64,000 bases of DNA. Source: an uncultured bacterium (lineage in GTDB: Bacteria; Bacteroidota; Bacteroidia; Bacteroidales; Bacteroidaceae). The stretch is taken from NCBI GenBank assembly GCA_945829425.1, contig CALZUQ010000002.1:61247-125246 (forward strand). The letters run 5' to 3'. The first letter of the stretch is position 1, and each line of letters begins with the position of its first letter. Position numbers and translations under genes: made by a program. The notes under the pieces are model-generated. The model did not search any database and was not told where the DNA came from. It was given only the letters and a program-made list of their open reading frames with translations. Below are positions 54,245 to 62,078 of this stretch, one piece after another.

Positions 54245-54355
54245 ATTGTTATATGTTATGTTTGTTCTGTCGTGAAAATGAGAGGAGATTCGCTATGTAA
54301 AACGTCAACCTATACTTACTGACATTTTTGCGGTGGAGATATATAGAGAACCTGC

Positions 54356-55375
54356 CTATACTATTGCTTTAACAAGCAGAAAGCCTCCTATTACAAGCCA
54401 AATATACAATGCCCCCGCCAGATAGAAAGGCTTTGCTCCCGCCTGTCTGAATTTCGCCACAGAGGTGTCGCTTCCCAATGCTGTCATGGCGAGTGTCAGC
54501 ATGAATGTCGAAACAATCTCTATGATGTGTAGAGCTGTGGTGAGCCATGCCTCACCGCCCCATTGCGATTTCAGGAAACTGTTTACCCCTATCATGAGCA
54601 GGAAGAGAAAAGCGAACCACGGCACATTGACCTTCGCTGTCTCACTCTTTCCTTCATGACGTGAGAAGAGCCAGCTCATGGCGAGAAGTGCTGGAACGAG
54701 TAGCATGACACGTACCATCTTAACGATAAGGGAGTCTGTGGCTATCGAGGCTCCCATGGCATTGCCTGCTCCCACGACATGTGCTACTTCATGAAGCGTA
54801 CCACCGGTATATACTCCCATCTGCTGTGGGGTGAGCCAGTCGCTGAGCCCGAGACGATAGGCTAAGGGATATAGGAACATAGACACGGTACCGAAGATAA
54901 CCACCGTGCTGACAGCTACAGCGGTTTGGTGTGGCTTGCCTTTTGCTATAGGCTCCGCACCGAGTACTGCTGCTGCACCGCAAATTGCAGAACCTGTACT
55001 GGTCATAATGGATGTCTCGCGTTCTATACCCATCTTCTTTCCGAGCCATATACCTAACAGCAGGGTTACGACAACAATGAGACAGTCAATCACGACGGCT
55101 TTGGCTCCTACTGCCACGACATCCTGGAACGTCAGGCGGAAACCGTAGAGAATGATGCCAAGACGGAGCATACGCTTGCTACAGAACCGTATGCCGGCGT
55201 CCCAGCCTTCCGGTTGTCGGGACCTCAGAGTGTTTGCGTAAACCATGCCAAGGAGTATGCCGACGATTAGTGAACTGAGCGATAGTGCTTTTACCGCTTC
55301 AATACCTGCTATGTACCACGCTAAAAGTGACATCATGGCTATAAGCAGGAAACCTTTGGTAGCTTTAATATTCAT
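54356..55375 (-). CDS. YeiH-family putative sulfate exporter
   Basis: A 339-aa membrane protein with about 10 hydrophobic helices. Family marks: RLGIILYGFRLTFQDV, STGSAICGAAAVLGAEPIAK and GGTLHEVAHVVGAGNAMG. The family's substrate is not well established; sulfate export is the usual label. It is transcribed alone, and the MITE-like element M2 lies just upstream of its start. Confidence 0.92.
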   Translation of the reverse strand: MNIKATKGFLLIAMMSLLAWYIAGIEAVKALSLSSLIVGILLGMVYANTLRSRQPEGWDAGIRFCSKRMLRLGIILYGFRLTFQDVVAVGAKAVVIDCLIVVVTLLLGIWLGKKMGIERETSIMTSTGSAICGAAAVLGAEPIAKGKPHQTAVAVSTVVIFGTVSMFLYPLAYRLGLSDWLTPQQMGVYTGGTLHEVAHVVGAGNAMGASIATDSLIVKMVRVMLLVPALLAMSWLFSRHEGKSETAKVNVPWFAFLFLLMIGVNSFLKSQWGGEAWLTTALHIIEIVSTFMLTLAMTALGSDTSVAKFRQAGAKPFYLAGALYIWLVIGGFLLVKAIV

Positions 55376-55405
55376 AATAGAGTAAAAAATATCAAGGGGC
55401 TGTAC

Positions 55406-55603
55406 TTAAGGTGGGTTCTATTAATTCGCTTTGTCAGATTTCCGATTTATCTCTGAGAGTAGAGTGCCTGTTTTTGAAGGAGCGATGCGGGCATCGTGAC
55501 TGAAAAAACTGGCAGTATGCTCCAGAGAGAAACGGAAAGATGACAAAATGTCAACCCGATTAACTAACTATTTGACGGTGGGAACTAATAGAACCCACCT
55601 TAA
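55406..55603 (+). mobile_element. MITE-like element M2 (short form)
   Basis: 198 bp with ends TTAAGGTGGGTTCTATTAAT (55406 on) and CTAATAGAACCCACCTTAA (to 55603); the terminal 22-mers are inverted repeats with one mismatch. Subterminal sequences (TTTCCGATTTATCTCTGAG, CAGTATGCTCCAGAGAGAAA) match element M1 at 37397-37864, which carries extra internal duplications. No coding capacity. Confidence 0.8.
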
Positions 55604-55636
55604 GAATGCAAAATTATATAATTTTCCGCTAATTAC

Positions 55637-55667
55637 TTGCAAGTTTCCGATTTTTTCAATATTTTTG
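55637..55667 (+). promoter_or_regulatory. Promoter for the DUF4833 gene
   Basis: TTG (55637-55639), a 20-bp spacer and TATTTTTG (55660-55667) match the consensus exactly. The start codon at 55712 is about 38 nt below the predicted start point. Confidence 0.72.
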
Positions 55668-55711
55668 CACATTAAAAATGAAAAATCACGTATTATTCAT
55701 ATAAATCACAC

Positions 55712-56206
55712 ATGAAACGCTTGTTTTGCCTCTTTGTATTTCTGCTTATCCTGACAGCATATAACACATGTCAGTCACAACGTCTTTTCCATATTTCACG
55801 AAGCGTAAACCGTAACCTTGTCTGCTACGACGTAAATCAGAAAAACGGTGTCCTTGACATGAAAAATCCAATACACGTATATTGGCACAACAGAACGGAC
55901 AACCCCGGGCATGAAAATGACCTCTCGTTCTTCCAGCGTAAGATGGCATACGGATATAACGTCCTTGCAAAAGGACAGAACGAGGTGGACGTTAAACTTA
56001 CGGCGTATAAGAAACGCTCTATGAAGGTATGCCAGCACAACGGAAAATGGATCAGCAAGCTGAACATCAACGGCAGGTCGTGCCAATTGACTGAGATACA
56101 AGTGAAGACGAAAGAAGGCAATCCGTTAAATGTCCTTTACATAAACCTCGTAGGAGTATCGCTTGCCGACGGCTCAAAACAGATAGAGAAAATAGAAAAC
56201 AAGTAA
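55712..56206 (+). CDS. DUF4833 family exported protein
   Basis: 164 aa with signal peptide MKRLFCLFVFLLILTAYNTC-QSQ. The mature protein starts RLFHISRSVNRNLVCYDVNQ, then HVYWHNRT and FFQRKMAYGYNV, matching DUF4833 of Bacteroidota. Function unknown. Single-gene unit with its own promoter and a terminator-like hairpin downstream. Confidence 0.8.
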   Translation: MKRLFCLFVFLLILTAYNTCQSQRLFHISRSVNRNLVCYDVNQKNGVLDMKNPIHVYWHNRTDNPGHENDLSFFQRKMAYGYNVLAKGQNEVDVKLTAYKKRSMKVCQHNGKWISKLNINGRSCQLTEIQVKTKEGNPLNVLYINLVGVSLADGSKQIEKIENK

Positions 56207-56410
56207 TGAAACGCCTGAGCTGTAAGACAAATCACAGGAAGTTCTGTCAATCGTACAGGTAGAATAGTTCTGGCTGGAAGCCAGTACCTCACTTCAGCAG
56301 CTTAGCGCGAGGTACTGCCCTCCAGGCAGAGAGAGAAAGAGGATACCTTGTCTTATTCCGGAGACTCCGTCCCCGGTTACTCAAAGTATAGGCTTCCAGC
56401 CTAATCCGTC

Positions 56411-56443
56411 AAAAACTCCTCAACCGTAAAGGTTGAAGTTTTT
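56411..56443 (+). terminator. Bidirectional terminator-like hairpin
   Basis: AAAAACT...CAACC (56411-56425) pairs with GGTTG-AAGTTTTT (56431-56443) around GTAAA. A-run on one side and T-run on the other make it active in both directions, between the DUF4833 gene and the opposing racemase-like gene. The upstream 56207-56400 also holds an AGTACCTC/GAGGTACT inverted repeat and no gene. Confidence 0.6.
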
Positions 56444-56460
56444 GCCCCCACCTTAAACCT

Positions 56461-57117
56461 CTATAGATTCATATATTTCTTCAGGCCCTTTATTCCAAGC
56501 ACAGGAGAAGAGAGTACTGGTTTCCCTGTCAGTTCAGAGAGACGCTGCTCCATACGCGCCATTGACCCTTGCGCAAGAACGAAGAGATCTACGTCACCTG
56601 CAATATGCTGTGCCGCCTCTGCGATAAGACGGTCGTGAGTCTCGCTGTCACCACTCTGACCTGCAGCGAAAGCTCCGTCAGCCAGTCCTTCTACAAGCGT
56701 AACGTCGCGTCCCGCCTCTTCTGCACAACGACGCAGGAGACGGCATGTGGGGTCAAGAGTTGTAGGCAATGTAGAGATGACACCTATCCGCTGTGCTTCG
56801 CTGACAGCTTTCTGTGCCATAGGAAGGTCGATGCGGAAAATAGGCACACGGGCAACGGAATTGCCGTAGTCGGCTATGTCTCCTACACTGGAGCATGTAT
56901 TGAAAACGATGTCTGCACCGGAGTCGGCAGCAGCATTATAATAGTCGAGAAGCCTGCGGCGTACGGCAGGAGTCACGGCGTTGTTTGCTATAACTTCTTT
57001 TATAAGCGAGCTTTCTGCTATATGCTCTACCTGCACTTCCGGAAAATGCTCCTTGAAAAGTTCTGTCAATGGTCCTACAAGAGCCATGGCAGTATGTACA
57101 CAAACTACTTTTTTCAT
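56461..57117 (-). CDS. Asp/Glu/hydantoin racemase-family protein lacking the second cysteine
   Basis: A 218-aa cytosolic protein. The first catalytic region VFNTCSSVGD keeps Cys75. The second, usually GC(T/A)xM, reads LAQGSMARM with Gln183 where Cys is expected, so two-base racemisation is unlikely and a lyase, isomerase or decarboxylase role is possible. The DLPMAQKAVSEAQRIGVIST segment is typical of the superfamily. It is the last gene of a run with an acid sugar kinase, an MFS transporter and a BKACE enzyme; 181 bp separate it from the kinase gene. Confidence 0.82.
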   Translation of the reverse strand: MKKVVCVHTAMALVGPLTELFKEHFPEVQVEHIAESSLIKEVIANNAVTPAVRRRLLDYYNAAADSGADIVFNTCSSVGDIADYGNSVARVPIFRIDLPMAQKAVSEAQRIGVISTLPTTLDPTCRLLRRCAEEAGRDVTLVEGLADGAFAAGQSGDSETHDRLIAEAAQHIAGDVDLFVLAQGSMARMEQRLSELTGKPVLSSPVLGIKGLKKYMNL

Positions 57118-57298
57118 ACGTGTTTTTATCTTTTGATTGTTTCTTTTTTAACACAGACATGCTGTTGCTGTCTGCGTGACAACTCTATTAGTAACAAAGT
57201 TAACGGTTATGGTACGGCATCAAGCTGACAACTCTGAGCAAGGTGCTTTAAAGCTTGTATTAATAGTAATTCCACGTTAATCACTCAAATGCTTCAAT

Positions 57299-58540
57299 CT
57301 ATCCAATGCCCCCAAGCCCAAGGTATATCTCTTTCAGCGACATGTCGTTGCCGACATTTCCGGGGAAGATGATATACGGCAGACGTTTTCCGTCTTTTTC
57401 TGCCATGACGCATGGCACACTGTTTATTGCCTGTCCCATGACACGCGCCATGCGGACATGAAGTCCGTGGGTGAGGATATCATGACTCGTTATGCCGCCT
57501 TTCGCCACAAGATACTGCGGAACGTAAGGCATTTCTCTTACAAGGCGCACGAGGAAGTCGGAGACCGTCTGACCGAGATGCTGGCGTTTCGCTGCATCGG
57601 CTATGCGCACCTCCTGACGTGCGGTATAAACCACAGGTGTGACACCTTCTTCTGCAAACCGCAGCATGGTCTCCAATGTCTCTTTCGCCAAGGTGTTGCC
57701 ATCGTCAACGATTCGGTTGATAGGCAGTTCAATGCCTCTGACCCCCTCTGCTGTAAGCAGTGCGTTGAGCTGACGTGTCGTCTTCTGTACATGAGAGCCT
57801 ACGATGAAACATCCTGCTCCCTGTCCTTCTATGCCCAGGTCGCTACGTGTTAGCAACGCCTTGTCGTCGATACCGCTGAAAGCACGTGGCAATGACGACG
57901 AGGAACGTATCACCACAGCGCCATGCCATGACGCTATACGGCTGAAGAACGCCTCACGATAAGCATACAGCTCGTCGTAGCTTTGGGCGTTGACAATCTC
58001 GTAGTCGTCAGCCTTGCCGCCTTTCTCTGCAATATATTCGCTGAGGCGCGAATGATGATAACCAAAGACATTATCACGTGCAAACTCTGTTTCCGAGACA
58101 GGTATGAGCTGTCCGCCTTCGCGCATATAGTGCGTGCCGTCGATAGTGATGCGCCCGCTCTCTATAAACGCCGGAACGAACGGCACTGGGCGCCATACTT
58201 CTATGCCGTGGCGTTCCAGCACCTCACGCATGACATCTGTCTCAAGAGGGAAATGTCCCCGGAGACATGAGTCACTACGGCTCACGCAGATAAGACGGAA
58301 GCCATAATCTCTGTTAACCGACACGACAGCTTCAACAGCGCTTCTCACTCTCTCACGTGCCTCTTCGGCTGTCAAGGCACGGCTGTTTGTAAGGATATAG
58401 AAGAACGGCTGGCTGTCACGGAAGGCAGCATGTAGGGTTTCCTCGCTCCATTCTGTCAGGAGCAGACATCCATGAACGGTTTGTATGCCGGTAGGGTCGT
58501 CGTCGAAGACAACCATCTTATATTTTTCAAGCATAAGCAT
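57299..58540 (-). CDS. Four-carbon acid sugar kinase family protein (DUF1537)
   Basis: 413 aa. The N-terminal substrate domain opens MVVFDDDPTGIQTVHGCLLL. The C-terminal nucleotide-binding domain has LVAKGGITSHDILTHGLHVR and VPYIIFPGNVGND. Family enzymes (DtnK, OtnK) phosphorylate threonate, erythronate or 3-oxo-tetronates. An alternative start is the internal Met of MLEKYK. It lies 39 bp after the MFS gene, so the acid sugar is probably the imported substrate or its oxidised form. Confidence 0.9.
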   Translation of the reverse strand: MLMLEKYKMVVFDDDPTGIQTVHGCLLLTEWSEETLHAAFRDSQPFFYILTNSRALTAEEARERVRSAVEAVVSVNRDYGFRLICVSRSDSCLRGHFPLETDVMREVLERHGIEVWRPVPFVPAFIESGRITIDGTHYMREGGQLIPVSETEFARDNVFGYHHSRLSEYIAEKGGKADDYEIVNAQSYDELYAYREAFFSRIASWHGAVVIRSSSSLPRAFSGIDDKALLTRSDLGIEGQGAGCFIVGSHVQKTTRQLNALLTAEGVRGIELPINRIVDDGNTLAKETLETMLRFAEEGVTPVVYTARQEVRIADAAKRQHLGQTVSDFLVRLVREMPYVPQYLVAKGGITSHDILTHGLHVRMARVMGQAINSVPCVMAEKDGKRLPYIIFPGNVGNDMSLKEIYLGLGGIG

Positions 58541-58579
58541 GTGTCAAAAAGTGGGTTCTATAGTTTATTAAAACCTATG

Positions 58580-59860
58580 TCATTCCTCTTCGGTTACTAT
58601 CGGCTTTGAGGGGTTGATAAATGCAAAGAGCAATGCGCTGAGCATAAGCATGACGGCTATCATATACAGCGGGAGGTTGTAGTTTCCGGTAGATTTCAGA
58701 AGGTATCCGAACATCAGAGAGCAGCAGAAACCTCCAAGATTGCCGAAGGTGTTCATGGCACCGGATACAAAGCCGGCGAAATGCTTGCCGAGGTCTATGC
58801 ACAACGCCCATGCCGAAGGAAGCATAAGGTCGAAGATGCCAAAGCACAGGGAGAGGAAGATAAACACTGCCTCCTTGCCCGGAATGAATGCCGCAAGCAC
58901 CATACACAACGCTGAAACAGAGAGACATGCCGTGCCGAGAGCCTTACGCCCTACCTTTATGCCATATTTCTTTGTCAGGCGGTCGGTGAGGTATCCTCCG
59001 GCAATGTTTCCGAGCATGGACATGATAAACGGTATTGCAACGGCATATTTCAACTCTTCGGCAGTAAAGCCACGTCCTTGCTTCATAAACTCCGGGAACC
59101 ATGTGAAGAAAAACCATGACCCGAAAGCATAGAAGAAATACATGCCACAGATAATCCAGAACTGTCTGTGTGAAGCTATCTCTCTCCAAGGAATCTCTTT
59201 TGTCTTCTCCTTGACGATTTTCTTTGCCTCGTGAGCCTGTTCTATCCCCGTATGTATTTTCTCATGCGCCTGATCTATGCGCTCACGTACGGTACGGTGA
59301 GGGTGTGTCTTGTCACGATAAGTGTATATCCATACCAACGCCCATATTATGCCTATGGCACCCAGGACATAGAACGAGACACGCCAGCCGTAGCGAGAGA
59401 TGATAGGGATGACGATAAACGGTGCTGCCGCTCCTCCCAGACGTGTGGCAGCCCATACATATCCTTGCGCCTTGCCTACACGCTCTTTCTCAAACCATCG
59501 GCTTATGACGCTCGTAGAACATGGTGACGCTCCGGCTTCGCCAATGCCGAAACAGAAACGTATGGCGAGCATGGAGAGCAATCCGCCAGCCATGCCTGTC
59601 AGGGCGGTAAATACTGACCACCACACCACGATGAGCGCCAGGACCCATCTGTGTCCCACCTTGTCGCCGAGGGCTCCCAGTGGTATCTGCAACAATCCGT
59701 AGGACAGTGTGAATATGCTCATCACCCATCCCCATCCGCTTTGGTCAATATGTAGGTCTTCCTTGATTTCCATACTTGCGAAAGTGATGCAAGTGCGGTC
59801 AAGGAAGGTTATGACGCTGAGTATGACAAGCAGCGTCAATATGATATTCACTTTTTTCAT
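58580..59860 (-). CDS. MFS transporter, anion:cation symporter type (sugar-acid uptake)
   Basis: About 426 aa from MKKVNIILTLLVILSVITFL; a Met 14 codons earlier precedes the first helix without need. Twelve membrane segments, with LDRTCITFASMEIKEDLHID after helix 1, the loop GDKVGHRWVL, RFCFGIGEAGASPCSTSVIS and the central cytoplasmic loop near 195-230. It resembles galactonate/hexuronate carriers of the ACS family, fitting a four-carbon sugar acid. It sits between the BKACE and kinase genes. Confidence 0.9.
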   Translation of the reverse strand: MKKVNIILTLLVILSVITFLDRTCITFASMEIKEDLHIDQSGWGWVMSIFTLSYGLLQIPLGALGDKVGHRWVLALIVVWWSVFTALTGMAGGLLSMLAIRFCFGIGEAGASPCSTSVISRWFEKERVGKAQGYVWAATRLGGAAAPFIVIPIISRYGWRVSFYVLGAIGIIWALVWIYTYRDKTHPHRTVRERIDQAHEKIHTGIEQAHEAKKIVKEKTKEIPWREIASHRQFWIICGMYFFYAFGSWFFFTWFPEFMKQGRGFTAEELKYAVAIPFIMSMLGNIAGGYLTDRLTKKYGIKVGRKALGTACLSVSALCMVLAAFIPGKEAVFIFLSLCFGIFDLMLPSAWALCIDLGKHFAGFVSGAMNTFGNLGGFCCSLMFGYLLKSTGNYNLPLYMIAVMLMLSALLFAFINPSKPIVTEEE

Positions 59861-59889
59861 AGTTGTGTCGCCGTTACTCCCACCTGATG

Positions 59890-60732
59890 TCATTTGTCCC
59901 AATATGTGCCAATCTCAAGCATCTCACGGGCCTCAGCAGGTGTTGCAGGTTCGCAACCCATAAGGCGTATCAGTTCTACGAGACGTTCCACGAGTTCTGC
60001 GTTGGTATGTGCCCGTTTTCCCGGAGCGTAATAGAAGCTGTCCTCAAAGCCTACCCTTACGGCGTTGGCTCCCATTCCTATGGCGCACGCAAGGATGGAG
60101 AAGTCTTTCATTGAGTCGTGGTTTATGCCCCATGACGAGCCGGGCTCTGCAAGGACATTGAGCAGGGCGAGGTTACGTCCTGTCGCAGAGAGGTTGCTGC
60201 TGGCTCCCGGTCCTACGCAGTAATTGTAGTGCAGTGGACGGCGTATCACCCCTTCGTCGGCAAGGCGTGTGCAGCACTCTACGTGTGAGAGGTCGAAGAG
60301 CTCCATCTCCGGCACGACGTTTGCCTCACGTTGTCTTCCCGCCCAATATCTCAGGTCAGGGTTAGTGTTTACATACACCGTCTCTCCGAAGTTGACAGAA
60401 CCCATGTTCAGTGACGCTATCTCCACCTCCGGAACATTAAGGCTGACGCAACGCTGCTCTAACGAGAGCGACGACAGTCCTCCCGTTGAGCCTTGTATTA
60501 TCATGTCGCTCTTCTCGCGTATCATTTGTATGGTCTTTCGGAAGACGTCAAGCTCGAATGTGGGATTGCCGTTGAGGTCGCGTGTGTGGAGGTGTACCTG
60601 ACAAGCTCCTGCCTTATAACAGTTTATTACATCTTCGGTAATCTCTTCCGGAGTGAGCGGATTCTTGCATTCTGCAGGAATTTCCTTCCCCACGTGACAT
60701 ACGGGGGCTACGGTAACGATAATCTTTCTCAT
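59890..60732 (-). CDS. BKACE family beta-keto acid cleavage enzyme (DUF849)
   Basis: A 280-aa TIM-barrel zinc enzyme. Family members react a beta-keto acid with acetyl-CoA to give acetoacetate and a new acyl-CoA. Zinc ligands are in CQVHLHTRD (His47, His49), with later IQGSTGG, ASLNMGSVNFG and VRVGFEDSFYYAPGKRAHTN. First gene of the operon, behind a consensus promoter. With a four-carbon acid sugar kinase it suggests cleavage of a 3-oxo sugar acid or its phosphate; substrate specificity cannot be read directly. Confidence 0.92.
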   Translation of the reverse strand: MRKIIVTVAPVCHVGKEIPAECKNPLTPEEITEDVINCYKAGACQVHLHTRDLNGNPTFELDVFRKTIQMIREKSDMIIQGSTGGLSSLSLEQRCVSLNVPEVEIASLNMGSVNFGETVYVNTNPDLRYWAGRQREANVVPEMELFDLSHVECCTRLADEGVIRRPLHYNYCVGPGASSNLSATGRNLALLNVLAEPGSSWGINHDSMKDFSILACAIGMGANAVRVGFEDSFYYAPGKRAHTNAELVERLVELIRLMGCEPATPAEAREMLEIGTYWDK

Positions 60733-60760
60733 GTTTATATAGTATTAGTTTCGTTGGGTG

Positions 60761-60791
60761 CAAAGGTACAATTTTTTTCATTTCCCTCCAA
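60761..60791 (-). promoter_or_regulatory. Promoter for the BKACE operon
   Basis: On the minus strand TTG (60791-60789), 20 bp, then TACCTTTG (60768-60761): exact consensus. It leaves a leader of ~20 nt before the ATG at 60732. Confidence 0.75.
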
Positions 60792-60835
60792 AATTATTTC
60801 GGAGTATTATTGTCACGTCATGAAAAAAATGATAC

Positions 60836-60874
60836 CCCCGTCCATGCTTCTCATACCCTGAAGCATGAACGGGG
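60836..60874 (-). terminator. Intrinsic terminator of the acpP-fabF-rnc cluster
   Basis: CCCCGTCCATGCTTC (60836-60850) pairs with GAAGCATGAACGGGG (60860-60874) with one mismatch. On the minus strand it is followed by TATCATTTTTTTC. It begins 22 bp after the rnc stop and is a textbook rho-independent terminator. Confidence 0.85.
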
Positions 60875-60896
60875 ATATCTCCTGGAGTTCTTTCCG

Positions 60897-61943
60897 TTAC
60901 TCCTTTCCTGCCTCTGTGCCTCCGTTGTCTTCGAAAGCCGCTTTCTCGGCAGCAGCAATAATCTCTTCTCTCGTCATCTCTTTTTCCTCTGTCTGGACAT
61001 CCGAGAAGTCTATGTCAAACGTTTCGTGTGTGTCTTCCTTGCGCTCCGTCCGTGTTTTGACGTCATTCTTTTCTGTCGTGCGGGTTTCCATGTCCTTTAC
61101 GATGAGGAAGTCCTGTTCTTCACGTATCGTCTTTTCTATGTCCGGAGCCGCCATGACGGGTTCTTCCTCCATTTTCGTACGCTCCGTCTTTGCCTGGAAG
61201 ATGCTGTCACAGAACTTCGGCTGCTTGCGCAGTTTCTTCAGCGTCTCCTCTGCCGCATGCTGTTGTGCCTCTTTCTTTGAGAATCCTTTTCCCTGACATG
61301 CTTCAATGTTTTCCAGTACGCAGGCGTATTCAAAAACGGGTGAGTTGTTGCCGTCATTATACTGCTTCACACATCTGAACTCTATCGACACCTTGTTTTT
61401 CTGCGACCATTCTATGAGTTTCGACTTGAAGTTCACCTCTTTGTATGCCACCTTGTCGATATTCACCATCTTGGAGAGTATCTTCTTTTTTATGAATGCC
61501 ATGCAGGCGTCATATCCGTGGTCGAGGTAAAGTGCGCCTACGAGAGCCTCAAAGGCATTGCCTCCCATATATGAGTTATGTGACGATGAGCGTCCAGAAG
61601 AGAGGATGAGCCGCGTGATGCCCATTTCTTCCGCCAGTCGTCCCAACGTCTCCCGTTGCACGAGCTTTGAGCGTGTATTCGTGAGGAATCCTTCACGCTT
61701 TCCGGGGAAATGTTCGTAGACGATATGCCCTACCGTGGCGTCGAGCACGGCATCGCCGAGAAACTCCAGGCGTTCATTGTTTACGGGTTTGCCTTTCTCG
61801 TTGCGTCGCGCTATGCTCTTGTGCATGAGGGCGAGTTTGTAATATGAGATGTCATGAGGGAGGAAACCAAGCATCTTATATAAAGAGATATACAGTTCCT
61901 TATCCTTGCGGAACGGGAGTTTGAGGTGGTCAATGATATTCAT
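60897..61943 (-). CDS. rnc: Ribonuclease III with charged C-terminal extension
   Basis: A 348-aa double-strand-specific endoribonuclease for rRNA and mRNA processing. Signature NERLEFLGDAVLDATVG (about 56-72) and the second metal site GGNAFEALVGALYLDHG. A dsRNA-binding domain follows (about 165-245, ending KGFSKKEAQQHAAEETLKKL). The last ~100 residues are a Glu/Lys/Thr-rich tail absent from E. coli Rnc (226 aa). It lies 135 bp after fabF, in the conserved acpP-fabF-rnc order. Confidence 0.96.
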   Translation of the reverse strand: MNIIDHLKLPFRKDKELYISLYKMLGFLPHDISYYKLALMHKSIARRNEKGKPVNNERLEFLGDAVLDATVGHIVYEHFPGKREGFLTNTRSKLVQRETLGRLAEEMGITRLILSSGRSSSHNSYMGGNAFEALVGALYLDHGYDACMAFIKKKILSKMVNIDKVAYKEVNFKSKLIEWSQKNKVSIEFRCVKQYNDGNNSPVFEYACVLENIEACQGKGFSKKEAQQHAAEETLKKLRKQPKFCDSIFQAKTERTKMEEEPVMAAPDIEKTIREEQDFLIVKDMETRTTEKNDVKTRTERKEDTHETFDIDFSDVQTEEKEMTREEIIAAAEKAAFEDNGGTEAGKE

Positions 61944-61962
61944 CCCTAAAAAAATCGAATGT

Positions 61963-61997
61963 CCCTCCCATTCTCCATATTGTGCAGAATGGGAGGG
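61963..61997 (-). terminator. 12-bp hairpin between fabF and rnc
   Basis: CCCTCCCATTCT (61963-61974) pairs with AGAATGGGAGGG (61986-61997). On the minus strand ACATTCGATTTTTTT follows, with the T-run 8 nt from the stem. Probably a partial terminator or processing site that lowers rnc expression relative to fabF. Confidence 0.65.
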
Positions 61998-62078
61998 CTG
62001 TTATTGTAAAAAAAAGTCTGTTAACGGCGGATAGCACACCGCCCCAAAATACTTTTCCTTTCTTTTCCTTCTCTTCTC

